A stretch of DNA of 53,413 nt. It comes from an uncultured Blautia sp. Lineage in GTDB: Bacteria; Bacillota; Clostridia; Lachnospirales; Lachnospiraceae. Under the pieces are notes generated by a model. That model searched no databases and was not told the origin of the DNA. It saw nothing but the letters and a program-made list of their open reading frames with translations. Shown here in pieces: positions 40,622-49,945 of this stretch. The DNA is taken from contig CAKRPO010000011.1 of NCBI GenBank assembly GCA_934378195.1, positions 1-53,413 on the forward strand, written 5' to 3'. Positions within the stretch are counted from its first letter, which is position 1; each line of letters starts with the position of its first letter. The position numbers and the translations under genes were made by a program.

Positions 40622-42727
40622 TCAGATTCTGATCTGATCCAGTTCTTTCATCCACAGTGTCGCACATGCGTCACTTGGCATACGAAGATCGCCACGCGGT
40701 GATACAGCAACGCTTCCGACCTTCGGACCATCCGGCAGGCAGGATCGTTTGAACTGCTGCATAAAGAATCTCCGATAGAATGTCTTCAGCCACTTCAGAA
40801 TCGTCTCATCATCATACTCACCGGCAAATGCATTCTGTGCCAGGCGGAAGATCTTCTTCGGCGGGAAAGTCCAGCGAAGCATATAATACAAAAAGAAATC
40901 GTGCAGTTCATATGGTCCGACCAGATCTTCTGTCTTCTGAGAGATCACACCATCTTTTGGTGGCAGAAGTTCCGGGCTTACCGGCGTATCCAGAATATCC
41001 AAAAGGATCTCTGCAAGTTTCTGATCTCCACAGGTATCTGCGTAATATCTTACCAGATGACGGACAAGCGTTTTCGGTACCGATGCATTGACCGCGTACA
41101 TAGACATATGATCACCATTATAGGTTGCCCATCCAAGTGCCAGTTCTGAAAGATCACCGGTTCCGATCACAATACCACCGGACTGGTTGGCAATATCCAT
41201 CAGAATCTGGGTGCGCTCACGTGCCTGTCCGTTTTCGTATGTGACATCATGTACTTCCGGATCATGTCCAATATCACGGAAATGCAGATTAACTGCCTCG
41301 CGGATATTTACTTCCTTAAGCGTTGCTCCCAGGATCTCACTCAAGCTGCAGGCATTGTTGTAGGTCCTGTCAGTTGTGCCAAAACACGGCATCGTTACTG
41401 CTGTGATCTTGCTTCTGTCCATTCCAAGCATATCAAATGCACGCACTGTCACCAGAAGTGCCAGTGTAGAATCTAATCCACCGGACAGTCCGATTACTGC
41501 ATTCTGGCAGTGGATATGTGCCAGACGTTTCTTAAGCCCCATCGCCTGAATATTCAGGATCTCGTCACAACGGCGTTCCCTCTCTTCACGAATCCCCGGC
41601 ACAAACGGTCTGGAATCAAATTTTCTCGAAAGCTCTGTCTCAGTCTTCTCAAGGGTAAACGGTGCTTCATTATAGCTGATATCCTGTCCTTCCGGAGCAA
41701 GATCCGGTGCAAACTGACAGGTCGTCATTCTTCTTCTCTCATTATCCAGACGATGAATATCCAGGTCGGCATAGATCACACCATTTACAAATCTTCTGCT
41801 CTCAGCAAGGATACTTCCGTTCTCAGCAATCAGGTTCTGTCCACCGTAAACAACATCCTGCGTAGACTCTCCCTCTCCTGCTGTAGCATAGATATATCCA
41901 CAGAGAAGTCTTGCAGACTGTGCGCTTACAAGACTCTTTCTGTAGGAATCTTTACCTACGACCTCATCACTTGCAGACAGATTTACGATCAGGTTGGCAC
42001 CGTGATATGCATGTGTAACGCTCGGTGGATCTGGTACCCAGAGATCCTCACAGATTTCTGCAGCAATCTGCAGTTTCGGCATCTGTTCACAGGTAAAGAT
42101 CGTATTCGGTGAGATCCAGATATCTTCCTCATACAGATCATCATCCTCATCTTCCACATCTTCGTCTATATAATCTAATACTTCATCCTCTTCAATCTCT
42201 TCAAGTTCTTCAAAGCCGTCAGATTCTGCCATCTCAATCTCGAATTCCACATCATCCGGCTCTGCAGCTTCTGCATAGCGTTCTCTGTACACTTCCCTGT
42301 CGATATGAACGGTTCCGTCAAGGCATTCTCCTGAGGTAAAGTATCTTGCCTCATAAAACTCATTATAGTTCGGCAGATAGATCTTGGGTACGAAGCCAAG
42401 GATCTCACCATGGTTCAGTCCTGCTGCCACATTATAAAGCTTGCCATTGTATTCCAGTGGCAGTCCCACAAAAATAACCGCATCCACATCCGCAGTTTCT
42501 TCTGCAATACGAACAAGCTGTACTTTCGCTTCTTCCAGAAGATTTTCCTGCCAGAAAAGATCTCCACATGTGTAGGCAGTGATACAAAGTTCCGGAAAGA
42601 CCATAACCTTTGCTCCCTCAGTCTCCATCTCATGTACCATACGAATGATCTCTGTTGCATTAAATTCACAGTCTGCCACACGGACATCCGGTGTTGCGGC
42701 AGCTACCTTGATAAAACCATCCTTCAT
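40622..42727 (-). CDS. nadE: Glutamine-dependent NAD+ synthetase
   Basis: NadE makes NAD from deamido-NAD, using ammonia released from glutamine by its nitrilase-like domain. The 701 residues carry the glutaminase part (FPELCITAYTCGDLF near 40-55 with the catalytic Glu; AAEICEDLWVPDPPS with the nucleophilic cysteine near 223-237) and the synthetase P-loop GLSGGLDSTLALL near 415. At about 152-203 there is an acidic insertion rich in Glu/Asp (for example EDVEDEDDDLYEED), unusual for the family. It is 13 bp after hslO. Confidence 0.95.
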   Translation of the reverse strand: MKDGFIKVAAATPDVRVADCEFNATEIIRMVHEMETEGAKVMVFPELCITAYTCGDLFWQENLLEEAKVQLVRIAEETADVDAVIFVGLPLEYNGKLYNVAAGLNHGEILGFVPKIYLPNYNEFYEARYFTSGECLDGTVHIDREVYRERYAEAAEPDDVEFEIEMAESDGFEELEEIEEDEVLDYIDEDVEDEDDDLYEEDIWISPNTIFTCEQMPKLQIAAEICEDLWVPDPPSVTHAYHGANLIVNLSASDEVVGKDSYRKSLVSAQSARLLCGYIYATAGEGESTQDVVYGGQNLIAENGSILAESRRFVNGVIYADLDIHRLDNERRRMTTCQFAPDLAPEGQDISYNEAPFTLEKTETELSRKFDSRPFVPGIREERERRCDEILNIQAMGLKKRLAHIHCQNAVIGLSGGLDSTLALLVTVRAFDMLGMDRSKITAVTMPCFGTTDRTYNNACSLSEILGATLKEVNIREAVNLHFRDIGHDPEVHDVTYENGQARERTQILMDIANQSGGIVIGTGDLSELALGWATYNGDHMSMYAVNASVPKTLVRHLVRYYADTCGDQKLAEILLDILDTPVSPELLPPKDGVISQKTEDLVGPYELHDFFLYYMLRWTFPPKKIFRLAQNAFAGEYDDETILKWLKTFYRRFFMQQFKRSCLPDGPKVGSVAVSPRGDLRMPSDACATLWMKELDQIRI

Positions 42728-42740
42728 GTTCCTGCTCCTC

Positions 42741-43619
42741 CTATTTGCACTTTCTGAGAATTTCTTTTAATTCCTCTACGCTGAATGTATAGTTGGTATT
42801 GCAGAAATGACAGTTCAGCTCTACTTCTTTGCCTTCCTGGATCATCTCATTTAATTCTTTTCTTCCGATACTGATCAGTGCTTTTTCTACACGTTCCTTG
42901 CTGCAGTTGCAGTAAAATTCTGTCGGAATCGTATCATTGATCTCAATGTCAAAGCCGTCAAGCACCTGCTCCAGCAGACTCTCCGGTGTATGCCCCTGCT
43001 CCAGAAGTGTGGTCACTGACTGGATCTTCTGGACATTTTCTTCCAGTTTCGCAATCGTAGACTCTTCTGCAAACGGCATTACCTGTACGATAAAACCACC
43101 AGCCTGACGAACGGTATTATCTTTGTTCATCAGCACACCAAGTCCGACTGCAGACGGTACCTGCTCACTTGCCGCAAAATAATATGTCAGGTCTTCGGCA
43201 ATCTCACCTGTCTGCAGGGCAACCTGTCCGACATATGGTTCTTTCAGTCCCATATCCTTGATGACCTGAAGGAAGCCATTTCCAACAGCACCTGCGACAT
43301 CCAGTTTGCCTCTGGAGTTTGCCGGAATGATAACTTCCGGTTCACCCACGTAACCTTTGACACGACCTTTGGAATCGGCAGTCACGGTAATTCCCTGAAG
43401 CAGACCATCGCCTTTGACCTGAAGTGTCAGAATATCTTTATCGCCCTTCATCATTACGCCCATCATAGTTCCTGCTGTAAGGAGACGTCCAAGTGCCGCT
43501 GTTGCGACCGGGCTGGTATTGTGATCCTTTCTTGCTGTCTCTACCGTTTCTGTTGTAACTGCAGCAAACGCACGGATCTGGCTGTCTGCCGCAATTGCTC
43601 TTACAATATAATCTTTCAT
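42741..43619 (-). CDS. hslO: Redox-regulated chaperone Hsp33
   Basis: Hsp33 is a holdase activated when its zinc-bound cysteines oxidise. The 292 residues contain an N-terminal domain (for example GRLLTAGTMMGVMMKGD near 43-60) and the C-terminal zinc centre CNCSK near 236-240 with CHFC near 267-270. All four cysteines are present, so redox control should be intact. The start at 43619 is standard. It lies between a methyltransferase (45 bp gap) and nadE (13 bp gap). Confidence 0.96.
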   Translation of the reverse strand: MKDYIVRAIAADSQIRAFAAVTTETVETARKDHNTSPVATAALGRLLTAGTMMGVMMKGDKDILTLQVKGDGLLQGITVTADSKGRVKGYVGEPEVIIPANSRGKLDVAGAVGNGFLQVIKDMGLKEPYVGQVALQTGEIAEDLTYYFAASEQVPSAVGLGVLMNKDNTVRQAGGFIVQVMPFAEESTIAKLEENVQKIQSVTTLLEQGHTPESLLEQVLDGFDIEINDTIPTEFYCNCSKERVEKALISIGRKELNEMIQEGKEVELNCHFCNTNYTFSVEELKEILRKCK

Positions 43620-43664
43620 AAAATACTGACCTCTCTTTGTTTCTTAATTATTTCTTATTATCTC

Positions 43665-44426
43665 TTATTGCTTCTGTTTTCCTTTTTCACGTGCCACGAA
43701 GAAAAGCCTCTCACTATCTTCCGTAGCCGGATTCATCGTATACGCATCATACACTGCAATAAGATCCATTCCTGCCTCTCGGATCAGTGCCTCTATATCT
43801 TCCTGTGGATATGCTTTCTGGCAGTGGATCTCTTCTGACTTCTCATAAAGCCCGTCTTCTCTCGGAAGAAAGACAGCCAGCTCATAATAATTCAGATTTT
43901 CTTCCTCATCAAAACTGTTGTCCCAGATAAAGCTGCCCTCATCACGATTCTCAGCGATTGTAGTATCTCCCATAAGATCTCTGTACTTATGTACGGTATT
44001 CATGTCAAACAGGAAGATACCTTCCGGATCCAGATAGTTATTTACCAATTCAAACACGTGACGCAGCTCGTCTCTGTCTGTAATGTAATTCAGGCTGTCA
44101 CAGACACTTACTACAGCTCTTACAGTCCCATACAGTTCAAATTCCTGCATATCCTGCAGAAGATACAGGATATCCTGTCCGGATTCTACTTTTTTCTCCA
44201 TTGCTTCTGCAAGCATTTCTTCAGAATTGTCCACACCAATCATATCATAACCCCTGTCTGCAAGCAATCCTGTCATTGTACCGGTTCCACAACCAAGTTC
44301 CAGAACCAGACCGTCTGTAATGTCATATTCTTTCAGACGGGCAGCTATATAATCTGCCCATCCTTCATAATCAATATTATCCATGAACAGGTCATACACC
44401 TGTGCAAATTTCTCATATGCGCCCAT
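43665..44426 (-). CDS. Class I SAM-dependent methyltransferase
   Basis: The 253 residues begin MGAYEKFAQVYDLFMDNIDYE, then VLELGCGTGTMTGLLADRGYDMIGVDNSEEML, the SAM motif I/II, near 40-72. The following sequence VSVCDSLNYITD is the post-motif seen in small-molecule methyltransferases of the Methyltransf_11/25 type. The substrate is unknown. It is the first gene in a run with hslO and nadE, and lies downstream of the terminator after the lipoprotein gene. Confidence 0.88.
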   Translation of the reverse strand: MGAYEKFAQVYDLFMDNIDYEGWADYIAARLKEYDITDGLVLELGCGTGTMTGLLADRGYDMIGVDNSEEMLAEAMEKKVESGQDILYLLQDMQEFELYGTVRAVVSVCDSLNYITDRDELRHVFELVNNYLDPEGIFLFDMNTVHKYRDLMGDTTIAENRDEGSFIWDNSFDEEENLNYYELAVFLPREDGLYEKSEEIHCQKAYPQEDIEALIREAGMDLIAVYDAYTMNPATEDSERLFFVAREKGKQKQ

Positions 44427-44483
44427 AATCTACTCCCTTTTAACTTGATATATCACGCCGAAGCCATTTTCTCCATACTGCTT

Positions 44484-44513
44484 AAAAAGGCAGATGATCT
44501 CTCACCTGCCTTT
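44484..44513 (-). terminator. Terminator after the lipoprotein gene
   Basis: AAAGGCAG (44486-44493) and CTGCCTTT (44506-44513) form an 8-bp stem, followed on the minus strand by extra T residues. It lies 44 bp after the lipoprotein stop and before the methyltransferase start. Confidence 0.85.
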
Positions 44514-44556
44514 GTTGGATACGTGTTCTGCACGCAGTGATATGCGTCGTTTGTTG

Positions 44557-45657
44557 TTACTGAACAGGCATATAATATACGTCTGCTGCTTCTCCATGCC
44601 AGTAATAGCTGTTGCCGTCTGCATCATATGCATCCTGCTCGTCAACGAAATTGTAGGTATTTCCATCAGAATCAACCCAGTTTCCGTTGCCGTCCGGTGT
44701 GATTACAAAAGCATGTCCATCGGAGTTGCGGTACAGTGTTCTTGTCTCATCCGTGTTGGACAGCTGCTCATCTGTGAAGCCACCGGAGTTGGTTGTACTT
44801 CCGGAATTGTCACTGCTGCTGTCTGCTGCCGCCGCATCTGTGGATCCATCGGTGGAAGCTGTATCTGTGCTGCCTGTATTATCCGCTGCCTGCTGGTCCG
44901 CTGTCTGCTGGTCCGCAGATGTATCCGCATTATTGGCATCTGCTTTACTGTTGTCCGCTGCCGCCTGTGTATTGGATGCTGCCTGCTGTGGAGCGGCTTC
45001 TTTCAGTGTGGAATCACCAAGTATCTGGAAAGACTCTACTGCTGCCTTGACAGAAGCAAGGGCATCTTCTGTCTTAACCCCGGCTTCAATTGTATAATAC
45101 TCTGTATCATTTGCAAATACTTTATGAACAACATAGAGATTTCCATTACTCTTCTCTGTATTCAGCATCTTTGTCGTATAGCTGTATACACCGATTCCAT
45201 TCACATCATTGGAAGTATATTCCTGAATCTCAAAATCTGTTCCGTTGACTTTGTCTCCATCCGCCTGCTCCAGAGATACTGCCATATCCTGTGTACTTGG
45301 AACAACGGTTGCGGCCATCGTATCCTCACCCTGTCCATGCAGAATCAAAATGTTGCCTTTATCCGGGGACTCAAAGCTGACCATATCTGTCTCGTCTGTC
45401 TTGTTGGCCCATGTTGCATCTGGCAGATTGATCGCGATGGATTTGTCAGCAGATGTATAAGTTGTACTGCTCTGTACATCCGGTGCGATCGTCGGTGTCG
45501 GAGCCGGTGTCTCAGTTGCTTCCGGTGTCGGTGTCTCTGTCACAGTCGCTGCAGGCTGTGCAGTATCATTGCTGTCGCCGCCAAAGCTGCAGGCTGTCAT
45601 AAAGACAGAGGCAGAAATCGCAATTGCAGAAATTGCAAGTAATTTTTTATTTTTCAT
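44557..45657 (-). CDS. Putative lipoprotein with low-complexity linker
   Basis: The 366 residues start with a lipoprotein signal: basic MKNKK, a hydrophobic stretch and FMTAC, so Cys23 is the expected lipidation site. A Thr/Pro linker (TETPTPEATETPAPTPT) leads to a globular domain at about 60-215, then a Ser/Thr/Ala/Asp-rich stretch to about 300, and a C-terminal aromatic part with DGNGNWVDSDGNTYN. The frame extends to 45729, but the ATG at 45657 has AAGGAGG. Upstream is a palindromic region. Function is unknown. Confidence 0.85.
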   Translation of the reverse strand: MKNKKLLAISAIAISASVFMTACSFGGDSNDTAQPAATVTETPTPEATETPAPTPTIAPDVQSSTTYTSADKSIAINLPDATWANKTDETDMVSFESPDKGNILILHGQGEDTMAATVVPSTQDMAVSLEQADGDKVNGTDFEIQEYTSNDVNGIGVYSYTTKMLNTEKSNGNLYVVHKVFANDTEYYTIEAGVKTEDALASVKAAVESFQILGDSTLKEAAPQQAASNTQAAADNSKADANNADTSADQQTADQQAADNTGSTDTASTDGSTDAAAADSSSDNSGSTTNSGGFTDEQLSNTDETRTLYRNSDGHAFVITPDGNGNWVDSDGNTYNFVDEQDAYDADGNSYYWHGEAADVYYMPVQ

Positions 45658-45684
45658 AATAACCTCCTTATTCTGGTTATACTT

Positions 45685-45753
45685 GTTACTGTTCACTCTG
45701 TTCACAGCAACCTGGTCAAAATGCCTCATGGGATATTATCTGTGAACAGTTAC
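45685..45753. repeat. Palindromic GTTCAC repeat upstream of the lipoprotein gene
   Basis: GTTACTGTTCAC (45685-45696) pairs with GTGAACAGTTAC (45742-45753) with one mismatch. Between them a second CTGTTCACAG-like unit followed by CAACC is seen. CTGTGAACAGTTAC is an exact inverted copy of 11980-11993. Confidence 0.6.
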
Positions 45754-45813
45754 ATATTTTACAATTTTATTACAAAAAAGTCAATAGAATTGCGGGACGC
45801 AGGGCAGGGCAGC

Positions 45814-47865
45814 TCAATACTCATACATATGCAATTCATGCAGGGCTCTGGTCGCTGTAATATACTTTGCCTGCGTAACAAGTCCGCTGATTTCTTCCGC
45901 ACGGAACACGCCAAAAATCTGATCAAATTCAAGACCTTTTGCAAGATAGAATGTAGTCACGGTCAGCCCTTTCTTAAAATTCTGGCTGTCACGATTCATA
46001 TACGTGAGCTGATACTCGCCTTCCGGGTCCCCGGTTTTCAGTTTATCTTCTATATATATAAAGGCGTGCTCTGCTTCCCTCTCCGTAAACAGGATCAGTG
46101 CTTCTGTCTCATAATCCGATCTGTGCTGCTTCCATTTTTCGATCACAGTATCCAGTGCTTCTTCAAGCTTTGCAAATCTCTTTTCTTCTACTGCTTCTCC
46201 ATGACGGTCAAACAATTCGATATCAGAAATTCCTGCAAGCTGATTTGCATACTGTGCGATCTCCATCGTATTACGATAGCTTCGGTTCATCACGATCCTG
46301 CGGATATCTCTGCCAAAGATCTTCGGCAGAAATGTAAGCACATCCTGCTGCTGTTCTTCCATCGTCTGTGCCTTATCTCCCAGGATCGTCATCTTACATG
46401 GAAACAATTTCTTCAGAAGTACAAACTGGATCCAGGAATAATCCTGCATTTCATCCACAACCACATGCTTGATTCCATGGTGTCCCTGACAGCGGAACAG
46501 AGAATATTTGAGATACAGTACAGGATATACGTCCTCATAACGAAGCTTTCTCTTCTCGAGAGGTACTCGTGGGAGCGGTCTGTAACCTTCCCGTTTCAGG
46601 AAACGGCTGTACAGGACATAGCAGTCTCGCGTCTCATACATGCGCTGGAAACGTTCGATCAGCTCTTCTTTTTCCTCGTCTGCAAGATCTCTGTCTCTCA
46701 GTGTCTCCACCTGATCGATGAAATATTCTGCTACAGCCTCCATTCTTGAAAGAAGTGGAATATCCAGAAACTTGAAATAGAAAAATTCGATAATCTCTTT
46801 TTCTTTGAGAACGCAGCCCTTGTACTCGATATCTTTAAAATTCATCAGCTCGTCTTCCAGTCCCAGCATGAATCCATCCAGCTTCGCAGCAAATCCGGCT
46901 GACTGTTTCTCACGACACATTTCCTGTGATCCTGGCTTCAGGATCGCACGCTCAATCTGATCGTAACGGTCTTCGCAGTCCGCTGCAATTCCTTTAAGTT
47001 CGCGGTAAGCAAACAGATCAAAACTCATCTCACGGATATTTTCCTCTCCAAGTTCCGGAAGAATATGTGAAATATAATCCGCAAATACTCCATTCGGCGA
47101 AAGAACAAGTACATTGGATGATTTCAGATTTTCTCTGTCATGATAGAGAAGGTAGGCAATTCTGTGCAGTGCCACAGAGGTCTTGCCGCTTCCTGCTGCT
47201 CCCTGGATCACCATGATCTTGTCACTCGTATTACGGATGATCGCGTTCTGCTCTTTCTGAATCGTACGGACAATATTCTTAAGCTGTACTTCTCCTTTGC
47301 TGCCAAGCTCCGCACCAAGAATCTCATCGTCAATCTTGACATCACTCTCAAATTCGTAGAGCATTTTTCCTTTTCGGATCTTGTACTGCCACTTGGACGT
47401 TACCTCTCCGGTAAATGTCCCGGATGGTGCCTCATAAGATGCCGGTCCTTTGTCATAGTCATAAAAAAGCCCGCTGACCGGTGCTCTCCAGTCATAGACC
47501 AACGGACGATGTCCGGCTGTCTCAGAAAGATTTCCTATTCCAATATAGAAGATCTCCGGTTCATCATCTCCGTCATACTGAAAATCCACGCGCCCAAAAA
47601 ACGGAGAATCCAGCATCTTCTTAAAGCGTTTCCGCAAAAGGAACTGCTCTTCATTGGCATGCATCTGATGGAACAGAGCCTGCTGGTTATCATAATTCTC
47701 ATAACCATACTCATCCATCTCTGTGTAATTTTCCCAGTAATATTCGTGCATGTCCTCGATCTCTTTCTCACCTTCCAGAATCGCCTGATCAATCCCGGCA
47801 AGTCTGCTCCTGAGACACTCCAGTACATGCTGCAGATATTCTCTGCCGTTTTCTATATTTGTCAT
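45814..47865 (-). CDS. helD: HelD-like UvrD/Rep family helicase (RNA polymerase recycling factor type)
   Basis: HelD-class proteins are SF1 ATPases that remove stalled RNA polymerase from DNA. The 683 residues have an N-terminal coiled coil (about 1-90, with LRSRLAGIDQAILEGEKEIE), a YDWRAPVSGLFYD motif typical of the class, Walker A QGAAGSGKTSVALHRIAYLLY near 218-238, VDEMQDYSWIQ (Walker B) near 470, ILGDKAQT, and a C-terminal TFYLAKGLEFDQIFG block near 640. It is shorter than Bacillus HelD. The start has only a weak ribosome binding site. It stands alone between terminators. Confidence 0.88.
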   Translation of the reverse strand: MTNIENGREYLQHVLECLRSRLAGIDQAILEGEKEIEDMHEYYWENYTEMDEYGYENYDNQQALFHQMHANEEQFLLRKRFKKMLDSPFFGRVDFQYDGDDEPEIFYIGIGNLSETAGHRPLVYDWRAPVSGLFYDYDKGPASYEAPSGTFTGEVTSKWQYKIRKGKMLYEFESDVKIDDEILGAELGSKGEVQLKNIVRTIQKEQNAIIRNTSDKIMVIQGAAGSGKTSVALHRIAYLLYHDRENLKSSNVLVLSPNGVFADYISHILPELGEENIREMSFDLFAYRELKGIAADCEDRYDQIERAILKPGSQEMCREKQSAGFAAKLDGFMLGLEDELMNFKDIEYKGCVLKEKEIIEFFYFKFLDIPLLSRMEAVAEYFIDQVETLRDRDLADEEKEELIERFQRMYETRDCYVLYSRFLKREGYRPLPRVPLEKRKLRYEDVYPVLYLKYSLFRCQGHHGIKHVVVDEMQDYSWIQFVLLKKLFPCKMTILGDKAQTMEEQQQDVLTFLPKIFGRDIRRIVMNRSYRNTMEIAQYANQLAGISDIELFDRHGEAVEEKRFAKLEEALDTVIEKWKQHRSDYETEALILFTEREAEHAFIYIEDKLKTGDPEGEYQLTYMNRDSQNFKKGLTVTTFYLAKGLEFDQIFGVFRAEEISGLVTQAKYITATRALHELHMYEY

Positions 47866-48014
47866 AATTCTTCAACCATTCTTATTCTGACCTTGTTTAT
47901 CGTATCACATAACTTTATGCCGACTGTAACCACTACTGTTCTCACTGACAGAAGCCTTTGCGATTCCTTCCTTTTATCGCATCATTTCATCGGCTGTAAG
48001 GATTTATTATACCG

Positions 48015-48063
48015 AAAAAGGCAGCTGCTGACAAGAGGTCTCCTGTCCGGCAGCCGCCTTTTT
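48015..48063 (-). terminator. Terminator after the ABC exporter operon
   Basis: AAAAAGGC (48015-48022) and GCCTTTTT (48056-48063) form the base of a long GC-rich stem, with inner GCTGC/GGCAGC pairing. It ends the marR operon 31 bp after the last gene. Confidence 0.87.
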
Positions 48064-48094
48064 ACTGGCTAAAATTTTCGAATTATCTATTCCA

Positions 48095-49945
48095 TTATGA
48101 ACAAAGTTCTGAGGAACCATTATCAAACTGACTGTTGTAAAGATCTGCATAAAAGCCTTTGGCTGCCAGCAGTTCTTTGTGATTACCCTGCTCGATGATG
48201 TCTCCATCCTTCATAACAAGAATCAGGTCCGCATCCTTGATCGTGGAAAGTCTGTGAGCGATGACAAAACTGGTTCGTCCTTTCATCAGGTTATCCATCG
48301 CTTTCTGAATCTGCATTTCTGTTCTCGTATCGACAGAGGATGTTGCTTCATCAAGAATCAGGATCTTATTATCCGCAAGGATTGCTCTTGCAATCGTAAG
48401 AAGCTGTTTCTGTCCCTGTGAAATATTGCTGGTCTCTTCATCCAGTACCATTTGGTATCCGCCTGGCTGCTGCATGATGAAGTTGTGGATATGCGCTGCC
48501 TTCGCGGCTGCAATAACCTCTTCATCGGTTGCATCCAGTCGACCGTAGCGAATGTTTTCCATGATCGTTCCTGAGAACAGCCAGGTATCCTGGAGCACCA
48601 TACCGAACATCTCATGAAGCTCACTTCGGTTGAAGTTTCTGACATCATGTCCGTCTACCTTGATCGCACCCTTATTTACATCATAGAAACGCATCAGCAG
48701 CTTGACCATAGTGGTCTTACCTGCTCCGGTCGGACCTACGATCGCGATCTTCTGTCCGTCATGTACATCTGCCGAGAAATCATGCACAATGATCTTATCC
48801 GGATTGTATCCGAACTCGACATGCTCGAACTGTACATTTCCGTTCAGTCCTTCAATGGAATCCGGGTGTTCCGGCTGCTGTACTTCTTCCTCTTCTTCTA
48901 GGAATTCGAACACTCGCTCGGAGGCTGCTGCAGAAGACTGCAGAAGGTTTGTTACCTGTGCGATCTGCTGGATCGGCTGTGTGAAGTTACGGATATACTG
49001 GAAGAAAGACTGGATATCTCCAACTTCTATGGAACCTTTGATGACAAAGACTCCTCCAAGTAATGCAACCATCACATATCCGAGGTTTCCTACAAACTGC
49101 ATGATCGGCATCATCATACCAGAGAAGAACTGTGATTTCCATGCAGACTCGTAAAGTTTTTTGTTATCTTTTTCAAATTCTTCCAGAACATCATTCTCTT
49201 TGTTGAATACTCTTACTACGTCATGTCCACCGAAGTTTTCTTCAATCTGACCGTTGACTGCACCAAGATAATTCTGCTGTGCCTGGAAGTATTTCTGTGA
49301 ATGCTTCATCACTGCCTGGATGATAAACATGGAAACCGGCAGGATCAGAAGTGCTGCCAGTGTCATCCACACATTGATGGACAGCATCATGATAAATACA
49401 CCAATCAGAGTTGTCACAGATGTGATCAGCTGCGTCAGACTCTGATTCAGACTCATCTGCAGTGTATCGACATCGTTTGTTACTCGTGAGAGGATCTCAC
49501 CGTTTGTTCTGCTCTCGAAATAATTCAGAGGCAGTTTGTTGATTTTCTTAGAAATATCTTTACGGAGATTATATGTCACATCATTGGAGATGCCTGTCAT
49601 GATCCATCCCTGGATAAATGAAAAGCATGCACTTGCCACATACAGTCCCAGTGTCCACAGAAGGATTGTTCCGATCTTCGTGAAATCAATACTTCCAGTT
49701 CCATTTACCTTAGCAACCAGACCTGTATAAAGTTCAGTCGTTGCCTTACCAAGAATCTTTGGTCCTGCGATATTGAAAATGGTTCCTGCGACTGCAAAAA
49801 TGAACACCATCACAAAACGCAGTTTATAGCGTCCCATGTAACGGAACAGTTTTCCCATCGCACCTTTGAAGTCTTTTGCTTTTTCTGTCGGGCGCATTCC
49901 TCTTCCGTGACCGCCCATCGGTCCACGTCGTTTCTGTTCACTCAT
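48095..49945 (-). CDS. ABC multidrug-type exporter half, canonical ATPase site
   Basis: The 616 residues join a six-helix membrane domain (about 35-330) to an ATPase domain. Walker A GPTGAGKTT is near 400-408, the signature is NISQGQKQ (the Gln variant seen in many heterodimeric exporters), and Walker B ILDEATSSVD keeps the catalytic Glu. It is the second member of a pair with the preceding gene, which it overlaps by four bases. The first residues are a Gly/Arg-rich N-terminus (RRGPMGGHGRGM). The substrate is likely a hydrophobic compound or peptide, but not known. Confidence 0.93.
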   Translation of the reverse strand: MSEQKRRGPMGGHGRGMRPTEKAKDFKGAMGKLFRYMGRYKLRFVMVFIFAVAGTIFNIAGPKILGKATTELYTGLVAKVNGTGSIDFTKIGTILLWTLGLYVASACFSFIQGWIMTGISNDVTYNLRKDISKKINKLPLNYFESRTNGEILSRVTNDVDTLQMSLNQSLTQLITSVTTLIGVFIMMLSINVWMTLAALLILPVSMFIIQAVMKHSQKYFQAQQNYLGAVNGQIEENFGGHDVVRVFNKENDVLEEFEKDNKKLYESAWKSQFFSGMMMPIMQFVGNLGYVMVALLGGVFVIKGSIEVGDIQSFFQYIRNFTQPIQQIAQVTNLLQSSAAASERVFEFLEEEEEVQQPEHPDSIEGLNGNVQFEHVEFGYNPDKIIVHDFSADVHDGQKIAIVGPTGAGKTTMVKLLMRFYDVNKGAIKVDGHDVRNFNRSELHEMFGMVLQDTWLFSGTIMENIRYGRLDATDEEVIAAAKAAHIHNFIMQQPGGYQMVLDEETSNISQGQKQLLTIARAILADNKILILDEATSSVDTRTEMQIQKAMDNLMKGRTSFVIAHRLSTIKDADLILVMKDGDIIEQGNHKELLAAKGFYADLYNSQFDNGSSELCS

